Below are positions 56,276 to 64,000 of a stretch of 64,000 bases of DNA, one piece after another. Source of the DNA: Synechococcus sp. CS-1330 (GTDB lineage Bacteria; Cyanobacteriota; Cyanobacteriia; PCC-6307; Cyanobiaceae); NCBI GenBank assembly GCA_025128025.1, contig JAHLYR010000065.1:62001-126000 (forward strand). Direction: 5' to 3'. Made by a program: the position numbers and the translations under genes. Each line of letters opens with the position of its first letter. Within the stretch, counting starts at the first letter, position 1. The notes under the pieces are model-generated. The model saw only the letters and a program-made list of their open reading frames with translations. It made no database searches and was not told the origin of the DNA.

Positions 56276-57003
56276 TGGTTGCGCCAGCGGTGCTCGTGGC
56301 GCGCTTCAGCTAGCTGCTGGGCCCGCTCGGGGTGGGGCTGCTTCTCGGCGGTGGCGTCCTGCTTACGGAACAGGGCGCCGGTGGGGCAAGCATCCACGCA
56401 CTTGCCGCAGGAGGTGCAGGCTTCCACCTCGCCCCAGGGCTGGTCGAGGCCGGCAATGATCGAACAGGCACTGCCGCGGTAGCCCACATCCCATACATGC
56501 GCCCCCTCGATCTCATCGCACATCCGCACGCAACGGGTGCAAAGGATGCAGCGGTGGTGATCCAGCCCGAATAGGGCATGGGAAGCATCGACATGGCGCT
56601 GGGGGTACTGGTAGGGGAAACGGGAGTGGTCCATACCCACCTCCACCGCCACGTCCTGCAGCTCGCAGGCGCCATTGGCCACGCAGAAGGCGCAAACATG
56701 ATTGCCCTCTGCGAAGAACAGCTCCACCGCCATGCGCCGGTAGCCCTCCAGCTCGGGCGTGTGGGTATGAACCACCATCCCTTCAGCCACGGTGGTGACA
56801 CAGGCCGGTTCGAGTTTGGGGTGGCCCTCAAGGGCCACCAAACAAAGCCGGCAGGCCCCCACGGGAGTGAGGCCATCGAGGTGGCAGAGGGTGGGCACCT
56901 GCAGTCCGGCGCTGCGGATCGCCTGCAGCAGCGTTGCATCGGCCGCCACCGTGCAGGGTTGGCCGTTGATCTGCAGGCTGACGCTGGGTGACGCTTGGGT
57001 CAT
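56272..57003 (-). CDS. hoxU: Bidirectional hydrogenase diaphorase subunit HoxU
   Basis: 243 residues. Fe-S motifs in order: N-terminal [2Fe-2S] region ([40 protein letters not shown]), a His-Cys [4Fe-4S] region ([20 protein letters not shown]), and two ferredoxin-type clusters ([37 protein letters not shown]). It relays electrons between HoxF and HoxY. ATGA overlaps with hoxF and hoxY. Confidence 0.96.
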   Translation of the reverse strand: MTQASPSVSLQINGQPCTVAADATLLQAIRSAGLQVPTLCHLDGLTPVGACRLCLVALEGHPKLEPACVTTVAEGMVVHTHTPELEGYRRMAVELFFAEGNHVCAFCVANGACELQDVAVEVGMDHSRFPYQYPQRHVDASHALFGLDHHRCILCTRCVRMCDEIEGAHVWDVGYRGSACSIIAGLDQPWGEVEACTSCGKCVDACPTGALFRKQDATAEKQPHPERAQQLAEARHEHRWRNQ

Positions 57004-58484
57004 GGCCGAGCCCCGGCGATGGCCGCCTCATATTCAGCGCGAAAAAAGCGCAGGGTGCTCAGCACCGGGTTGGGAGCCGACTGGCCCAGCCCGCAAAGGC
57101 TGGTGGCCTTGACCATGCCGCAAAGCTGCTCGAGCTGCACTAAATCCGCGCCGCTGGCGCGCCGCTCCACGAAGCGATCAAGCAGCTGCTCCAGCTGCAC
57201 CGTGCCGGCCCGGCAGGGCAGGCACTTACCGCAGCTCTCGGCCACGCAGAAGCCCATGAAGTAGCGAGCCAACTCCGGCATCGCCAGCGACTCGTCGATC
57301 ACCACCATGCCGCCCGAACCCATGATTGATCCCAGCGCCTGCAGGCTCTCGTAGTCGACCGGGGTATCGAGCAGCTCCGCCGGCACACATCCCCCTGAGG
57401 GGCCGCCGGTTTGCACCGCCTTCACCACGCCGGGGCTGCCGTTGGGGTTGGCAGGCACCCCTCCTCCCATCGTTTCAACGATGGTGCGCAGGCTGGTGCC
57501 CATCTCCACCTCGATCAAGCCGGTGTGGGTGATCGCACCAGAGAGGGCAAACACCTTGGTGCCCTTGCTGGTGGCGGTGCCCATGGCGCCATACCAGGCG
57601 CCGCCCTGCCGCAAGATCGCCGGCACCGCGGCAAAGGTTTCAACGTTGTTGATCAAGGTGGGCAGGCCCCACAAGCCCGACACCGCCGGATAGGGCGGCC
57701 GAGGCCGCGGCGTACCCCGCCCCCCCTCGATCGAATGCAGCAGGGCCGTTTCCTCGCCGCACACGTAGGCCCCGGCACCGATGCGCAGCTGCATGGCAAA
57801 CCCCGCCAGCAACCCCCTGGCCTCAGCAGCGGCGATGGCGGCGCGCAACCGCTCAATGGCCAAGGGGTATTCGGCTCGCACGTAAATAAAACCCTCGCTG
57901 GCCCCCACGGCATGGGCTGCGATCGCCATGCCCTCCAGTAGCCGGTGGGGATCGCCCTCCAGCACGGCCCGGTCCATGAAGGCACCCGGGTCGCCCTCAT
58001 CGGCGTTACACACCACCACCTTGCTGCTGCCCGGTTGAGCCGCCACCAACTGCCATTTGCGGCCTGTGGGATAGCCGGCCCCGCCGCGGCCCCGCAGCCC
58101 GCTGCGCTCCAGTTCCTCCACCACGGCTTTCGGTGCCAGCTGGCGGCAGGCGGCGAGGGCGGCGTAGGCGCCTTGGGCAAGGGCATCTTCGAGGCAGCCC
58201 GGATCCACCTGGCCACAGCGCTCCAGCACCACGGATCGCTGCAGGGCGAAGAAGGGATGCTCCGGATCCAGCTGGCGCTCAGCGGCCACGCCGCCAAACA
58301 ACTCGACGCGGCCATCGTCGTGGTCGGCGGCGGCTAGGGGACCTTGACCACACAGCCGCAGGCAGCCCACCGACTTCACCCGCTCCGCCCCGTGCTGGGC
58401 CACCAAGCTCTGCCGCAGGGCCGCGGCCCCCGCCGCCCGGCAGGAGGTGGCATCACAACAGCGCCAGGAGATGGCCGCCTTCAT
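57000..58484 (-). CDS. hoxF: Bidirectional hydrogenase diaphorase subunit HoxF
   Basis: 494 residues from the ATG at 58482-58484. N-terminal thioredoxin-like [2Fe-2S] domain (RCCDATSCRAAGAAALRQSL, SVGCLRLCGQGPLAAADHDD), then the NADH/FMN domain (LRGRGGAGYPTGRKWQLVAA, ADEGDPGAFMDRAVLEGDPH, IGAGAYVCGEETALLHSIEG) and the C-terminal [4Fe-4S] (ESCGKCLPCRAGTVQLEQLL, SLCGLGQSAPNPVLSTLRFF). It is the NAD(P)H-binding subunit. ATGA overlaps with hoxE and hoxU. Confidence 0.96.
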   Translation of the reverse strand: MKAAISWRCCDATSCRAAGAAALRQSLVAQHGAERVKSVGCLRLCGQGPLAAADHDDGRVELFGGVAAERQLDPEHPFFALQRSVVLERCGQVDPGCLEDALAQGAYAALAACRQLAPKAVVEELERSGLRGRGGAGYPTGRKWQLVAAQPGSSKVVVCNADEGDPGAFMDRAVLEGDPHRLLEGMAIAAHAVGASEGFIYVRAEYPLAIERLRAAIAAAEARGLLAGFAMQLRIGAGAYVCGEETALLHSIEGGRGTPRPRPPYPAVSGLWGLPTLINNVETFAAVPAILRQGGAWYGAMGTATSKGTKVFALSGAITHTGLIEVEMGTSLRTIVETMGGGVPANPNGSPGVVKAVQTGGPSGGCVPAELLDTPVDYESLQALGSIMGSGGMVVIDESLAMPELARYFMGFCVAESCGKCLPCRAGTVQLEQLLDRFVERRASGADLVQLEQLCGMVKATSLCGLGQSAPNPVLSTLRFFRAEYEAAIAGARP

Positions 58485-58870
58485 GGTTGTGGCAGCGCAG
58501 CGGGGTCGCCGCGACCAACAGCGCCATCGAGCACCAGCACCGGCGCCTGGCCGCAGGCCCCCACACAACTGGCGGTCTCGAACGCCACCCCCCGCCGCCG
58601 TAGGCCCGCCTCCAGCCGCTCCGCCCCGCGCACAAAGCAGGCAGTGCCACGACACACCACACAGCGGTGCAATGGCGGGGGAACAAGCCGAAACAGGTGA
58701 TAGAAACTGGCCACCCCCATCACATCGCTAAGGGGTCGCTGCATGGCAACCGCCAGCTGCTGCAGCTCAGCCCGCGGCAGGTAGCCATGCCGCTGCTGCA
58801 CAGCATGCAGCCGTTCAATCAGCGAGGCGTCCAGGGCATGGCCGCCGGGGCGATCAGGTGTCGTTGCCAC
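58481..58870 (-). CDS. hoxE: Bidirectional hydrogenase subunit HoxE
   Basis: 129 residues from a GTG at 58868-58870 with a GAGG site upstream; the frame is open to 59095 but that part is antisense-like over the neighbouring gene. Thioredoxin-like [2Fe-2S] fold: IERLHAVQQRHGYLPRAELQ, LSDVMGVASFYHLFRLVPPP, and the Cys ligands in VVCRGTACFVRGAERLEAG and ETASCVGACGQAPVLVLDGA. It is shorter than many HoxE proteins at the N-terminus. The start overlaps the end of the upstream small-protein gene by 17 bases. Confidence 0.92.
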   Translation of the reverse strand: MATTPDRPGGHALDASLIERLHAVQQRHGYLPRAELQQLAVAMQRPLSDVMGVASFYHLFRLVPPPLHRCVVCRGTACFVRGAERLEAGLRRRGVAFETASCVGACGQAPVLVLDGAVGRGDPAALPQP

Positions 58871-59138
58871 CGAGGTCGTCCTCAAAGCCCTGATCGGGAT
58901 CGAACTCGCTCCAGCCGGGGCTGGCGTCGTTAAAGAGTCCATAGCGGGCCGCCTCGTCATCCATCTGGGTATTGCCGGTGGGACGGGTGTCGCAGCTGAT
59001 GCCGCCATCGGCGGTGGGCTGGCAGTTGTCAAACTCCACCCCGGCCCGGCCTGGCTGCCCCACGAGCAAAGCAGTGCTGATGGCCCCCACTGCAAGGGCT
59101 GATCGAAATATCAGAGCCATGGGAAATATCCGTGCCAT
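58854..59138 (-). CDS. Small exported protein ahead of the hox operon
   Basis: 94 residues from the ATG at 59136-59138, with an in-frame ATG at 59118-59120 as alternative. A signal-peptide-like start (MALIFRSALAVGAISTALLV then GQPGRAG) precedes a short acidic mature part with two Cys (VEFDNCQPTADGGISCDTRP, FNDASPGWSEFDPDQGFEDD). It ends 17 bases inside hoxE. Function unknown; its overlap makes co-expression with hoxE likely. Confidence 0.65.
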   Translation of the reverse strand: MARIFPMALIFRSALAVGAISTALLVGQPGRAGVEFDNCQPTADGGISCDTRPTGNTQMDDEAARYGLFNDASPGWSEFDPDQGFEDDLGGNDT

Positions 59139-59196
59139 GGGGATCGGCAACCAGAACGGCTTACTGGGATGATGACTCCGGTTTGGCCTCTGAGCG

Positions 59197-59310
59197 ATGT
59201 ACACGGACTGGACTGCCGTGATTTTGCTGCTGTTAACTGCGGCGCCCCTAGCCGTGGTGGTGGCTACCGCAGCCTTTTTCATCTGGCGGAAGAAGAAGCA
59301 GAAAGGCTGA
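59197..59310 (+). CDS. 37-residue single-helix membrane protein
   Basis: A short frame MYTDWTAVILLLLTAAPLAV with the helix running to AAFFIW and a basic tail RKKKQKG. The layout is that of the many small single-helix membrane proteins of cyanobacterial photosystem and related complexes, but I do not recognise it as a specific one. Its last 32 bases overlap the end of the convergent zinc-finger gene. Confidence 0.6.
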   Translation: MYTDWTAVILLLLTAAPLAVVVATAAFFIWRKKKQKG

Positions 59311-59512
59311 CCTGAAGGCCAGCCCTTCCTTGAAGAATGGCGGCGACGGTGGTAGCACCCATTGCCTGCAGCACCTTGCCCTGACCTAAGCAATCAAGGC
59401 AGGTGCGGTAGCGCTGATCGTCCAGACGCAGCATGCCGCTGCCTCCGCATTGCTGACAGCGGCAGGAATTTGCGTGGCTTGACCGCTGCAGGGGCCCATC
59501 GGAGTAGGTCAT
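59279..59512 (-). CDS. DnaJ-type zinc-finger small protein
   Basis: 77 residues from the ATG at 59510-59512. Two Cys pairs of the CxxCxGxG type (SCRCQQCGGSGMLRLDDQRY, RTCLDCLGQGKVL) form one DnaJ-like zinc-binding module without a J domain. Such proteins are common in cyanobacteria and plastids; function is unclear. A GTCCCC hairpin lies 7 bases upstream of the start. Confidence 0.75.
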   Translation of the reverse strand: MTYSDGPLQRSSHANSCRCQQCGGSGMLRLDDQRYRTCLDCLGQGKVLQAMGATTVAAILQGRAGLQVSLSASSSAR

Positions 59513-59518
59513 CGAAAT

Positions 59519-59534
59519 GTCCCCATTCGGGGAC
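59519..59534. promoter_or_regulatory. Palindromic hairpin GTCCCC-ATTC-GGGGAC
   Basis: Perfect 6-bp stem with a 4-base loop, 7 bases upstream of the zinc-finger gene start. Same arms as the hairpin at 35916-35932. Confidence 0.45.
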
Positions 59535-59589
59535 TTAGCGCTTTCCGCCAGTGTGATGCGCTTTTCCCCACTTGATCCCGAAACCTTCC

Positions 59590-60576
59590 TTAAGCCTGGG
59601 CGCCCCGGAGGACCTGGTCCAGCCGCTCTGAGCTGAGTTGCTGCAGTAATTCAGCGGCTGAAAGGCGGCTGCCAGCTGGCACCAAAGCCGCACTGGCTGC
59701 CAGTTCGCCCACCACTGCCGCTGCGTCCATACCGAGCTGGTGGTAGCCCGCGAGCCCCTCGGCCCCCTCTCGCTTGCTGAGCCGCCGCCCGCCGCTATCG
59801 CACCAAAGCGACACATGGCCGTAGCGGGGCGGGGCCGCGCCCAGGGCCGCCATCACGGCCACCTGGGCGCCAGTGGCACTCCAGAGGTCGTCACCGCGCA
59901 CCACATCGCTGATTCCCAAAACCAGCTCATCCACCGCCGTGGCCAGGTGATAAGCGAGGTAACCATCAGCCCGGCGCAACACCACATCACCAACAGCCGC
60001 AGGCCCATCGAGCTCCCCAGGAGCGCCATAGCTCTCCAGCCAATGCAGGCGCCCGGGCCCCAGCCGCAAGCGCCAGCTGGGCAGCCGCCCCTGCACCGGC
60101 CCCCAGCCGCCACTGGCAGCCCGGCAGGTGCCCGGATACACCGCAGTAGCGCCGTGGGGCGCAGAGATATGGGCCAGCAGGCGGCGGCTGCAGCGACAGG
60201 GATAGAGCAAGCCATGGCGCCGCAGGGCTGACAGGGCCGTGGCGTAGAGCCCGCGCCGCTCGCTCTGGCGCAGCACCGGACCGTCCCAATTGAGGCCCAG
60301 CCAGGCGAGATCGGCCAGGATCGAAGTCTCAGCACCGGCCCGATTGCGGGGCGTGTCGAGGTCGTCGAGGCGCAGCAACCAGGCGCCCCCCCGCAGCCGG
60401 GCGTGCAGCCAACTCAGCAGGGCCGTGCGCAGGTTGCCGCAGTGCAGAGCGCCGGTGGGGGATGGGGCGAAACGGCCGCGATACCCCCGCTGGCGCTGGG
60501 CCAGGCCGGCCTCAAGCAGGGCCTGCAGGTGGGATGGCAGCGGCGCAGCAGCCAGCAGAGGGGAGGCATCTCTCAA
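59590..60576 (-). CDS. gluQ: Glutamyl-Q tRNA(Asp) synthetase
   Basis: 328 residues if started at a TTG near 60574-60576; no ATG is in frame close to the domain start, so the start is uncertain. Class I synthetase motifs: GRFAPSPTGALHCGNLRTAL (HIGH-type, HCGN), LRLDDLDTPRNRAGAETSIL, YPCRCSRRLLAH with a Cys-rich zinc site, and LSKREGAEGL (KMSKS-type). The C-terminal anticodon-binding half of full GluRS is absent, as expected for GluQ, which glutamylates queuosine in tRNA(Asp). It is just downstream of the hup terminator. Confidence 0.92.
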   Translation of the reverse strand: MRDASPLLAAAPLPSHLQALLEAGLAQRQRGYRGRFAPSPTGALHCGNLRTALLSWLHARLRGGAWLLRLDDLDTPRNRAGAETSILADLAWLGLNWDGPVLRQSERRGLYATALSALRRHGLLYPCRCSRRLLAHISAPHGATAVYPGTCRAASGGWGPVQGRLPSWRLRLGPGRLHWLESYGAPGELDGPAAVGDVVLRRADGYLAYHLATAVDELVLGISDVVRGDDLWSATGAQVAVMAALGAAPPRYGHVSLWCDSGGRRLSKREGAEGLAGYHQLGMDAAAVVGELAASAALVPAGSRLSAAELLQQLSSERLDQVLRGAQA

Positions 60577-60598
60577 GGGGCCACTCTGCCGTGGGCAC

Positions 60599-60623
60599 AA
60601 AAAAAGCGGCCCCTGGGGGCCGC
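60599..60623 (-). terminator. Rho-independent terminator of hup
   Basis: On the minus strand GCGGCCCC-CA-GGGGCCGC followed by seven T. It lies 27 bases downstream of the HU gene stop. Confidence 0.9.
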
Positions 60624-60649
60624 AGTGGCAGGAATTACCTGAAACCAGA

Positions 60650-60925
60650 TCAGCCCTGGACGCGGTCTTTGAACATCTTGCCGGCGGTGAAGGCAGGCAC
60701 CCGCTTGGCGGGGATCTTGATCTTCTCGCCGGTCTTGGGGTTAAGACCCTGGCGGGCAGAGCGCTCACGGGGCTCGAAGGAGCCGAAGCCCAGGATTGAC
60801 ACCTTCTTGCCTTCCACGACCGAATCGATGATGGTTTCGATGGCGGCGTCGACGACTTGGGAGACGTCGGTCTTAGTGAGCTCGGTGCGGGCGGCAACGA
60901 GGTTGACGAGATCAGCTTTGTTCAT
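60650..60925 (-). CDS. hup: DNA-binding protein HU
   Basis: 91 residues from the ATG at 60923-60925. MNKADLVNLVAARTELTKTD, VSQVVDAAIETIIDSVVEGK, KVSILGFGSFEPRERSARQG, LNPKTGEKIKIPAKRVPAFT, AGKMFKDRV is a complete HU/IHF-family protein, including the DNA-contacting arm. The long frame upstream to 61090 has no family likeness and is the promoter side. A strong terminator follows. Confidence 0.97.
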   Translation of the reverse strand: MNKADLVNLVAARTELTKTDVSQVVDAAIETIIDSVVEGKKVSILGFGSFEPRERSARQGLNPKTGEKIKIPAKRVPAFTAGKMFKDRVQG

Positions 60926-61117
60926 GGGAATAGGAAGCCTCGGGGGTGGCGGTCGGGTTGCGACGAAAGATGGCGAGTCGGAAAACCCCGACCGGCCCTG
61001 AGATGAGCGCGCCAATGGTATGGGGCTCTGGACGCTGCTGCAACACAGAAGTGCTCCGCCGCAACGGTTTTCCTGACAATTTCCCCACATGGGGGCTCTT
61101 GAGGGGCCCCAAATGGC

Positions 61118-61798
61118 TCAAAAGACGAGCCCAGCTAGCAGCTCCGCACCTCCATGGACGAGCTTGTCGCCCCGCAGGGCACCAAGCCCACCACCACTGG
61201 CGATCCAGTCGGGAGAGCCGGCCGGCAACCAGCTGCGCAGCCGCTCCAAACTGGCCAGCTGGCGGGGCCAATGGAAGGTGCGCGCCGTGCGCAAGGGCGC
61301 CAGCGCAGCTGGTCCGGTTGGTAACAGCAAGCGCCCACAAAACAGGCCATCGACTGCTCCAGCACGCACCAGCAGCACGCAGGAGCCGGGCGTGGGCCCT
61401 GGTGTCCAGAGCAGCTGGACCCCGGGAGCCAGGGTCAGCTGCTCGCCAAAGGTGCTGCACCCCTGCACACCCGGCAGCAGGTAGGCCTCCTGCTCCTGCA
61501 CAAGCACAGACCAGCCCAGGGCCTCCTGCAAGCGCCGGCAGCGGCCGTGGCCCTCGCGGCTAGTGAGCACGATTCGGCCTGGCCCCACCAGCTCCGCGCG
61601 CTGGCGCAACATCGCCAGATTTGCCTCAGTGAATCCCGGACAATCCACCAGCAGATCTCCGCTACCCCCATAGGCAGACGCCTCCAGCAGCCAGCTGCTG
61701 CCCCCCTGGCTATCGCGACTGGGGGCGAACAGCCACAGACCAGGGCGCACCAGCTGGGGCGGCCGGCCGGATTCGGGGGGTTGGGTCAACTGGATCAA
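61118..61798 (-). CDS. Metallo-beta-lactamase-fold protein with degenerate metal site
   Basis: 226 residues. The MBL fold is recognisable (LVRPGLWLFAPSRDSQGGSS, YGGSGDLLVDCPGFTEANLA, LWTPGPTPGSCVLLVRAGAV, VDGLFCGRLLLPTG) but the usual HxHxDH motif is replaced by TSREGHGRCRRLQEA, leaving a single His. It is therefore probably non-hydrolytic or a ferredoxin/other cofactor-binding variant. It is divergent from glgX and is the last minus-strand gene of the window. Confidence 0.75.
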   Translation of the reverse strand: MIQLTQPPESGRPPQLVRPGLWLFAPSRDSQGGSSWLLEASAYGGSGDLLVDCPGFTEANLAMLRQRAELVGPGRIVLTSREGHGRCRRLQEALGWSVLVQEQEAYLLPGVQGCSTFGEQLTLAPGVQLLWTPGPTPGSCVLLVRAGAVDGLFCGRLLLPTGPAALAPLRTARTFHWPRQLASLERLRSWLPAGSPDWIASGGGLGALRGDKLVHGGAELLAGLVF

Positions 61799-61934
61799 CT
61801 TGATTAAGCAGGTGGCGCGGGCAAAGGCAAGGCAAGGGGTGGAGCGCGATCCGTCCGGAGACGGGCACCGCAGACAACTGCCTGCTGCCCCAGACCAGAT
61901 TCGCGCCTAGCGTCATCGCAGCAGGCTCGGCCCC

Positions 61935-64000
61935 TTGACGGTCCAATTCAACAGTCCTGAGCTAGCTCCACCTCCGAATCACCACCTAGGGATTCATATC
62001 GGCCACCCCTGGCCGCTGGGTGCAAGCCTCACCAGCCGCGGTGTCAACTTTTCGGTGGTGGCCCCTCTGGCCACCCGGATCGAGCTGCTGCTGTTCGCCG
62101 ACGGCGATGCAAGCGAACCAGCGCGGGTGGTGGAACTGGACCAGCGGCACCGCTCTGCTGATCACTGGCATGTGGAGGTGGAGGGTCTGGGCCTGGGCAG
62201 CTGTTACGGCTACCGGGCATTTGGGCCGCTACAGCCTGGCGGCCATGGCTTCAACCCGTCCAAGGTGCTGCTCGACCCCTGTGCCCGAGCGATAGCCGGC
62301 TGGCAGAGCTATAGGCGTGGCGGTGCCGTTGGAGCGGCACCAAACACCGGCCACTGCCTCAAGGGAGTGGTAACGGAGCGCGACCGCTTTGATTTCAGCC
62401 ACGCCCCCCGGCCGCGCCACAGCTGGCAAAAGAGCGTCATCTATGAACTGCATGTGGGTGGCTTCACCCAGGGACCGGGTTGTCCCGTGCCGGCGCAGCT
62501 GAACGGCAGCTTGCTTGGGCTGATCCCCACCATTCCCTACCTGAAGGATCTGGGCATCACCACCATCGAGCTGCTGCCGGTGATGGCCTTCGATCCCAAC
62601 GACGCCCCGGCCGGACGCCACAACTATTGGGGCTACAGCCCATTGAGCTGGATGGCGCCCCATCCCGACTATCTGGTGGGCGATGACCCGCTCAGCGGCC
62701 GCGACCAGGTGCGGCAACTGGTGACCGCCTGCCACCGGGCCGGCATCGAAGTACTGCTGGATGTGGTCTACAACCACACCACCGAGGGCAATCAAGATGG
62801 GCCCACCCTGAGCTGGCGCGGCTTCTGCGACCGCCTTTACTACCAGCAGAGCGCCAAAGGCGATTACCAGGATGTGAGCGGCTGCGGCAACACCATTGCG
62901 GCCAATCGGCCGCTGGTGCGGCGGCTGATCCTGGAATCGCTGCGCTGCTGGGCCACGGAGCTGGGCATTGATGGCTTCCGCTTCGACCTGGGCATCGCCC
63001 TCAGTCGCGGCGACAACCTGGCCCCCCTGGACTCGCCGCCCTTATTCGAGGACATGGAGGCCGACCCGGACCTCAGCGACCTGAAACTGATCAGCGAACC
63101 CTGGGACTGCGGTGGCCTTTATCGCCTCGCCGACTTCCCCGCCCGCCGGGTGGCCACCTGGAACGGTCGCTTCCGCGACGACCTGCGTCGCTTCTGGAAG
63201 GGTGATGAAAAAACCTGCTGGACCATGGCCCAGCGCCTCAGTGGCAGCCCAGACCTTTTCACCAACACGCCGGTGCATCCAGGTCAGTGCATCACCTTCC
63301 TGACCGCCCACGACGGCTTCACCCTGGCCGATCTGGTGAGCTTCAACGGCAAGCACAACCTGGCCAACGGCGAGGACAACCGCGACGGCGACAACCACAA
63401 CAACACCTGGAACCACGGTGTGGAGGGCCCCAGCTCCGATTCCGCCATCACGGCCCTGCGCGAGCGTCAGCTGCGCAATCTGCTCACAAGCCTGCTGCTC
63501 GCACCGGGAGTGCCAATGCTGTTGATGGGCGATGAGGTGCGCCGCAGCCAGGGCGGCAACAACAACACCTGGTGCCAGAACAACCCCCTCGGCTGGATGC
63601 ACTGGCAACCAGATACTGGCGACCTGGCCCTGCGCCTGTTTCTGCAACGCCTGCTGCAATTGCGGGCCCATCTGGCCGGGCTGTTCAACCCCGAGCTGCC
63701 CCTTGATGACAAACCCCAAAGGCGCAGCGGCGATCGCGGCCACCTCTGGCGCCAGTGGCACGGTGTCGAATTAGCAAGCCAGGACTGGGCGAGCTGGTCC
63801 CACACCCTGGCCTGGAGCCTCAATGACAGTCACCAGGGCCCCTTGGTTTGGTGCGGCATGAACGCCTACAGCAAGGCGATGCACTTTGAGCTGCCCAGCT
63901 GCCGCCAGGGCTGGCTGCGGGTGATTGACACGGCCCTACCCCCCGGCGAAGACCTGCCTTCCCAGCCTGAGGCGTGGCTACCCGCCGGCGCACCCCTGCA
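61935..64000 (+). CDS. glgX: Isoamylase-type glycogen debranching enzyme, 5' part
   Basis: About 688 residues are seen; the 3' end is beyond the window. No ATG is available, so a TTG at 61935 is the likely start (an in-frame TAG lies at 61908). N-terminal CBM48 domain (HPWPLGASLTSRGVNFSVVA, GYRAFGPLQPGGHGFNPSKV), then the GH13 barrel: KSVIYELHVGGFTQGPGCPV, LLPVMAFDPNDAPAGRHNYW, GIEVLLDVVYNHTTEGNQDG, DGFRFDLGIALSRG (nucleophile Asp), LISEPWDCGG (acid/base Glu) and FLTAHDGFTLADLVSFNGKH. It trims alpha-1,6 branches in glycogen breakdown. Confidence 0.95.
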   Translation, partial: MTVQFNSPELAPPPNHHLGIHIGHPWPLGASLTSRGVNFSVVAPLATRIELLLFADGDASEPARVVELDQRHRSADHWHVEVEGLGLGSCYGYRAFGPLQPGGHGFNPSKVLLDPCARAIAGWQSYRRGGAVGAAPNTGHCLKGVVTERDRFDFSHAPRPRHSWQKSVIYELHVGGFTQGPGCPVPAQLNGSLLGLIPTIPYLKDLGITTIELLPVMAFDPNDAPAGRHNYWGYSPLSWMAPHPDYLVGDDPLSGRDQVRQLVTACHRAGIEVLLDVVYNHTTEGNQDGPTLSWRGFCDRLYYQQSAKGDYQDVSGCGNTIAANRPLVRRLILESLRCWATELGIDGFRFDLGIALSRGDNLAPLDSPPLFEDMEADPDLSDLKLISEPWDCGGLYRLADFPARRVATWNGRFRDDLRRFWKGDEKTCWTMAQRLSGSPDLFTNTPVHPGQCITFLTAHDGFTLADLVSFNGKHNLANGEDNRDGDNHNNTWNHGVEGPSSDSAITALRERQLRNLLTSLLLAPGVPMLLMGDEVRRSQGGNNNTWCQNNPLGWMHWQPDTGDLALRLFLQRLLQLRAHLAGLFNPELPLDDKPQRRSGDRGHLWRQWHGVELASQDWASWSHTLAWSLNDSHQGPLVWCGMNAYSKAMHFELPSCRQGWLRVIDTALPPGEDLPSQPEAWLPAGAPL

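Noticed and set aside
61041-61090. Longer HU protein starting at 61090
   Set aside because: The upstream part has no HU likeness; the ATG at 60925 gives the exact family start.
1-64000. CRISPR array or complete tRNA/rRNA genes
   Set aside because: No regularly spaced repeats, no rRNA-like stretches and no complete tRNA were found; the only tRNA sequence is the 3' fragment at 31542-31583.

Overview
The window looks like a GC-rich unicellular cyanobacterium of the Cyanobium / freshwater Synechococcus type. This is inferred from a complete bidirectional NAD(P)-linked hydrogenase (hoxE, F, U, Y, H), its maturation genes (hypA-F, hoxW), pyruvate:ferredoxin oxidoreductase (nifJ), glutamyl-Q-tRNA(Asp) synthetase, an HU protein, an isoamylase-type glycogen debranching enzyme and several small cyanobacteria-like proteins. 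The genus is an inference from gene content, not from a marker gene.

Positions 1 to about 31,583 are a prophage or phage-derived island; its left end lies outside the window. Minus-strand genes at 1-25,247 encode tail-like proteins, major capsid protein, scaffold, a LysM virion protein, a portal, a short sigma factor, large and small terminase, two nuclease-like proteins, a primase-polymerase/helicase and a ribbon-helix-helix regulator. A plus-strand early operon at 25,340-30,529 encodes an HTH protein, a protein with an SSB-like tail, a KilA-N protein and small regulators. The right edge carries a 42-bp fragment identical in layout to the 3' half of tRNA-Arg(TCT), a probable attachment site. 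No integrase is visible.

The virion genes are not contiguous. Almost every gap holds a cargo cassette, mostly on the opposite strand: a DUF433/DUF5615 toxin-antitoxin pair, an EamA half-transporter, a YkuD-fold enzyme plus holin-like protein, VapBC, a Phd-UPF0175/DUF3368 pair, and an AT-rich three-gene cassette (14.4-17.5 kb) between portal and sigma factor. The AT-rich cassette encodes a YaaC-like protein and two unrecognised proteins and is my best candidate for an undescribed (perhaps defensive) system. The adjoining sigma gene appears to be cut at its 3' end by it.

From 31.6 kb the host chromosome begins: a DUF6880 protein, two tandem LysR-type regulators, small hypothetical genes and a NarL-type regulator. 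The segment 46,679-36,687 is one tightly overlapped operon, hypB-hypF-hypC-nifJ-DHODH-like-hypD-hypE, which places a pyruvate oxidoreductase inside a hydrogenase maturation operon. Next come hypA, hoxW, a glycosyltransferase and hoxH. An efflux cassette (TolC, HlyD, small membrane protein, FUSC) separates hoxH from hoxEFUY; its FUSC gene is split by a 98-bp MITE-like insertion with a 6-bp target duplication. The right end holds gluQ, hup, a degenerate metallo-beta-lactamase-fold protein and the 5' part of glgX.

Together the hox, hyp and nifJ genes describe fermentative or redox-valve hydrogen metabolism: pyruvate oxidation yields reduced ferredoxin/flavodoxin, the diaphorase and hydrogenase subunits exchange electrons with NAD(P)H and protons, and Hyp/HoxW build the NiFe site.
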